Shown here one piece after another: positions 13,129-15,656 of a stretch of 15,656 nucleotides of DNA. Source of the stretch: Anaerolineae bacterium (GTDB lineage Bacteria; Chloroflexota; Anaerolineae; Anaerolineales; UBA4823); NCBI GenBank assembly GCA_030622805.1, contig JAUXFR010000003.1:1-15656 (forward strand), in the 5' to 3' direction. A program made the position numbers and the translations under genes. How positions within the stretch are numbered: the first letter of the stretch is position 1; each line of letters opens with the position of its first letter. The notes below the pieces were generated by a model. It did not search any database. It saw only the letters and a list, made by a program, of their open reading frames with translations, and was not told where the DNA came from.

Positions 13129-15105
13129 GTGAACAAAATCATTGTTATTTTTGTCCTAAATGCCCTCATTCTGGTTGGGTGTACATTTGCGAATGTTGAA
13201 ACGCAGCCCCCTGCTCAACCAACCGCGAAAACGAATACAATTCCCGCCACTCCCACGAAACCCACGGTCGCTACAACCACACCAGCCACTACCCCAACGT
13301 TAAACCCACCAACCCCGACCCAGGAGCCCACCGTTCCGGCGAGGCGCTCGGTCTTCCTGATCTCGTGGGACGCAGGAAGGGCAGATATTGTGTACGATCT
13401 TATGGCAAGAGGACTGATGCCGAATTTCGCAAATATGGCAGATAACGGATTGCGTGCAGAATATGCCCAAAGCATAGACCCTTCTCTGACGGCGCCAGCA
13501 CACAACAGTATGGCGACTGGCTGCTACCCGTCCAAGACAGGGATCGTCTCAAACTCCTTCCATGATCCCGCTGACTCGTTTTACTGGTATCGGAGTGGTT
13601 TCGATGAGCCGCTGGATGATGCCGAACCTGTGTGGGTGTCCGCGTCGCGTGCAGGTTTGACCAGTGCTGTGCTGTTTTTTCCCGGCGGAACACCTGACTT
13701 ACCCTGGCAGACTGCTGATTACACAATTGCATATGGCGTGCGTGATGCTTACTCCCGCCAGAAAACCATTACCCTACACCCATCTTCTGAAGAATGGACA
13801 GGGGCTACGATTCCTTCATACAGCACACCCTACGAGGCAAGTTTCACTATCCCAGAAGTGGCACGGGTTTATATATTTCTAACCGACAGCAGCGATGACG
13901 GGGTCAGTAATCACGATACGATCTTTTTGAACACAGGCCACCAGATCGCGGATGATTCGCTGCGCCTGACAGTAAATCAATGGGGAACGCTCCTGCTCGA
14001 TCCCTCCAAACATGCAGGAGCGAATTTCCTGATCCAGAAGATCGAATTAGATGAAACCTCTCCTCAGGTGACGCTGTTCCACTCAGGCATCAACCACAAC
14101 AACGCAGCGCCTCGTGAGCTGCTGGATTCGCTGAACAAACATTTTGGATTCCCACCCGCAGATGCCGATGAATACGCTCTGGAACATGGTTGGATAAGTG
14201 AAGAAGATTTTCTACACATGCTCGAACGCGCCTCGCTCTGGCGGGCACAGGTCAGTGGTTGGGTTTTCCATACATATCAGCCCGACTTGCTGATGACCTG
14301 GCAGAACAACTTAGACTCCGCGGGTCACGCTTTCTTCCTGCAAGATCCCAGACAGCCAGGATATTCGGAAGAAAAAGCTCACGCATACACCAATTACTAC
14401 CAGCGCGCTGCAATTGCTGCTGATCAGGCGCTGGACACCATGCTGGATGTGATCGACCTGGAAACAACTACTCTGCTGATGGTCGCCGATCACGGGATGG
14501 CACCAATACACACATCTGTATACGTAAACACAATCCTCGAAAAGGCTGGTCTCCTTAAATTAGATAACCGAAATTACGTTGTTGTTGATCAAAGCAAGGC
14601 TTTCGCGGTTTGTTCCGGAGGTTCGGTTAACGTATATATCAATCTGGCAGATTATCAAGTAGATGGGTTTGTTTCAGATGAAGAATACCCACAGGTACAG
14701 GCGCAGGTCATCGATCTGCTTTCCTCATTAACCGATCCGGAGAACGGAGAGCAGGTCTTCTCTCGCGTACTCAGCCGGCAAGATCTGGAGACTGTTCACT
14801 TGAATCACTCTCACTCCGGAGACGTGTTCGCCCAGGCGCAGCCAGGCTACGCATTAGACTGCTGGCGCGGGAAGGATACCATATTCGATAAGGTCGAATA
14901 TTACGGACAGCACGGTTACGAAAGCTCTCTAATTGAGATGCAGGGGTTATTCATAGCAACAGGTGTGGGAGTTCCCAGGTCAGGGGAAGTAATCCCTCCC
15001 ATGCGATTGATCGATATCGCCCCCACAATCGCCGCCTTGTTAAATTTCAATCCCGACCCAAGAATTGATGGCGAAGCAATTCCTGCTCTCATTGACCATC
15101 AGTAG
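13129..15105 (+). CDS. Phosphodiesterase/nucleotide pyrophosphatase-like (alkaline phosphatase superfamily) lipoprotein
   Basis: This predicted surface-anchored two-metal hydrolase cleaves phosphodiester or phosphate-ester bonds. It has 658 residues. A signal peptide ends in the lipobox LVGC (Cys18), followed by a Thr/Pro-rich linker (24-70). The catalytic domain starts with FLISWDAGR (metal ligand D81) and SLTAPAHNSMATG (Thr121 as likely nucleophile). WQNNLDSAGHAF gives D396 and H400, VADHGMA gives D454 and H455, and YGQHGYESS gives H595, completing the NPP-type metal set. Between Thr121 and D396 are about 275 residues, well over the usual spacing, so residues 205-320 probably form an extra beta-rich domain. 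The GTG start is supported by GAGGGAGG 8 bases upstream. It lies 39 bases after the M50 gene on the same strand. The substrate cannot be named. Confidence 0.88.
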   Translation: MNKIIVIFVLNALILVGCTFANVETQPPAQPTAKTNTIPATPTKPTVATTTPATTPTLNPPTPTQEPTVPARRSVFLISWDAGRADIVYDLMARGLMPNFANMADNGLRAEYAQSIDPSLTAPAHNSMATGCYPSKTGIVSNSFHDPADSFYWYRSGFDEPLDDAEPVWVSASRAGLTSAVLFFPGGTPDLPWQTADYTIAYGVRDAYSRQKTITLHPSSEEWTGATIPSYSTPYEASFTIPEVARVYIFLTDSSDDGVSNHDTIFLNTGHQIADDSLRLTVNQWGTLLLDPSKHAGANFLIQKIELDETSPQVTLFHSGINHNNAAPRELLDSLNKHFGFPPADADEYALEHGWISEEDFLHMLERASLWRAQVSGWVFHTYQPDLLMTWQNNLDSAGHAFFLQDPRQPGYSEEKAHAYTNYYQRAAIAADQALDTMLDVIDLETTTLLMVADHGMAPIHTSVYVNTILEKAGLLKLDNRNYVVVDQSKAFAVCSGGSVNVYINLADYQVDGFVSDEEYPQVQAQVIDLLSSLTDPENGEQVFSRVLSRQDLETVHLNHSHSGDVFAQAQPGYALDCWRGKDTIFDKVEYYGQHGYESSLIEMQGLFIATGVGVPRSGEVIPPMRLIDIAPTIAALLNFNPDPRIDGEAIPALIDHQ

Positions 15106-15164
15106 CTCAGGAACTTGTTTCAGCTCCGGAAAACCATGTAAGAAAATCATAAGAACGCCCTGAT

Positions 15165-15179
15165 CTGTTAGCTAAACAG
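15165..15179. repeat. Inverted repeat directly upstream of the fmdB-like promoter
   Basis: CTGTT (15165-15169) and AACAG (15175-15179) flank a 5-base AGCTA centre and end one base before the -35 box at 15181. The position suits an operator or upstream activator site; as a terminator for the preceding gene it lacks a T run. The function is a guess from location. Confidence 0.3.
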
Positions 15180-15180
15180 C

Positions 15181-15209
15181 TTGTCAATGTAATTCTTGCG
15201 CGCTATAAT
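15181..15209 (+). promoter_or_regulatory. Near-consensus promoter of the FmdB-like gene
   Basis: TTGTCA (15181-15186) and TATAAT (15204-15209) are spaced by 17 bases, five of six and six of six to the housekeeping consensus. Transcription would start near 15216, leaving a leader of about 67 bases that ends in the ribosome site AAGGTG (15273-15278), 4 bases from the ATG. Confidence 0.6.
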
Positions 15210-15282
15210 CTTTGTTTGCCAGGGTGAATTTAATCCTGAGAAATTCTATATTGAGTTTTATTGGCGAAGTTGAAGGTGATAG

Positions 15283-15609
15283 ATGCCAATTTATATTTAC
15301 CGGTGCGAAAACTGTGGGGTACAGTTCGAACGCCAGCAGAAATTCAGCGACCAGCCCTTGACCTGCTGCCCGGAATGCGGGAAAAAGACTCTACATAAAG
15401 TCCTACAACCGGTAGGAATTATCTTCAAGGGATCCGGTTTTTACTCCACCGATCACCGCTCTCCCTCTGGCGCAAGCCCCCACGGTGAGAAATCGAAGTC
15501 GGAAGAGAAGGAAAGCGGTTCATCAGAGACCTCATCTGAGGCTTCTTCCGAGTCTTCTTCATCTAAGGGTGATAAGCACAAATCTAACTCTTCCAGTGAG
15601 AAAGATTAG
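15283..15609 (+). CDS. FmdB family zinc ribbon protein
   Basis: This small putative regulatory or metal-binding protein has 108 residues. The FmdB-type ribbon begins at the first residue with MPIYIYRCENCGVQFE and holds C8 and C11, then C29 and C32 in CCPECG (C28 is an extra Cys). It is followed by the typical VGIIFKGSGFYSTD segment (44-57). Residues 61-108 are a low-complexity tail of Ser, Glu, Lys and Asp, usual in this family though long here. FmdB was first noted as a putative regulator of a methanogen formylmethanofuran/formamide gene cluster; the general bacterial function is unknown. It has its own promoter and stands apart from the preceding lipoprotein gene by 177 bases. No terminator is visible in the remaining 47 bases of the window. 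Confidence 0.9.
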   Translation: MPIYIYRCENCGVQFERQQKFSDQPLTCCPECGKKTLHKVLQPVGIIFKGSGFYSTDHRSPSGASPHGEKSKSEEKESGSSETSSEASSESSSSKGDKHKSNSSSEKD

Positions 15610-15656
15610 AAAATATACATACGTGTTATTTCTACATTGCCATCTTCAATCCATTA

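Noticed and set aside
13215..13505. Antisense ORF of 96 codons over the NPP lipoprotein
   Set aside because: It is produced by the antisense of the low-complexity Thr/Pro linker (Gly/Val-rich translation) and has no ribosome site.

Overview
The window looks like chromosomal DNA of a mid-GC bacterium, most likely a member of the Chloroflexota (Anaerolineae-like). This is inferred from gene content: lipoproteins with Thr/Pro-rich linkers, a CARDB-WD40 lipoprotein, a DUF1385 protein, a TtuA-type tRNA thiolase, and an alpha-type glutamine synthetase without neighbours. No single marker proves the placement. There are no mobile elements, CRISPR arrays or rRNA genes.

Layout. (1) Positions 1-2658, minus strand: a molybdenum hydroxylase operon. 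It holds an FAD subunit followed by a fused [2Fe-2S]/molybdopterin subunit that runs off the left edge; a structured, GC-rich leader lies upstream. (2) 2880-4318, plus: an M20 dipeptidase behind an extended -10 promoter. (3) 4511-7794, plus: a DUF1385 membrane protein, a lipoprotein with a CARDB domain and a seven-bladed WD40 propeller, and a membrane-anchored phosphodiester glycosidase (NAGPA/DUF2233). (4) 7803-8225, minus: a YjbQ/UPF0047 protein, divergent from (5). (5) 8352-10218, plus: a tRNA-modification cluster of a TtuB-like sulfur carrier ending in Gly-Gly, a TtuA-like two-zinc-finger PP-loop thiolase, and a VUT/YhhQ-type (queuosine precursor) transporter that overlaps ttuA by 4 bases. 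(6) 10233-11570, minus: glutamine synthetase type I. (7) 11761-11854, plus: a selenocysteine tRNA (selC, anticodon TCA) with its own promoter. (8) 11893-15105, plus: an M50 site-2 protease and a large phosphodiesterase/nucleotide pyrophosphatase-like lipoprotein. (9) 15283-15609, plus: an FmdB-type zinc ribbon protein with its own consensus-like promoter.

Two themes stand out. The first is selenium. The selC gene shows that the organism decodes UGA as selenocysteine, although no selenoprotein is encoded here. The fused Fe-S/Mo subunit preceded by a separate FAD subunit matches the YgfM-XdhD arrangement, a group proposed to carry a labile selenium ligand, and both traits would draw on SelD. 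The second is tRNA sulfur chemistry. The carrier, thiolase and transporter form one transcription unit with a near-consensus promoter lying back to back with that of yjbQ.

The remaining genes are housekeeping (glutamine synthetase, dipeptidase) or cell-envelope functions (the lipoproteins, the two surface phosphodiesterase-type enzymes and the site-2 protease).
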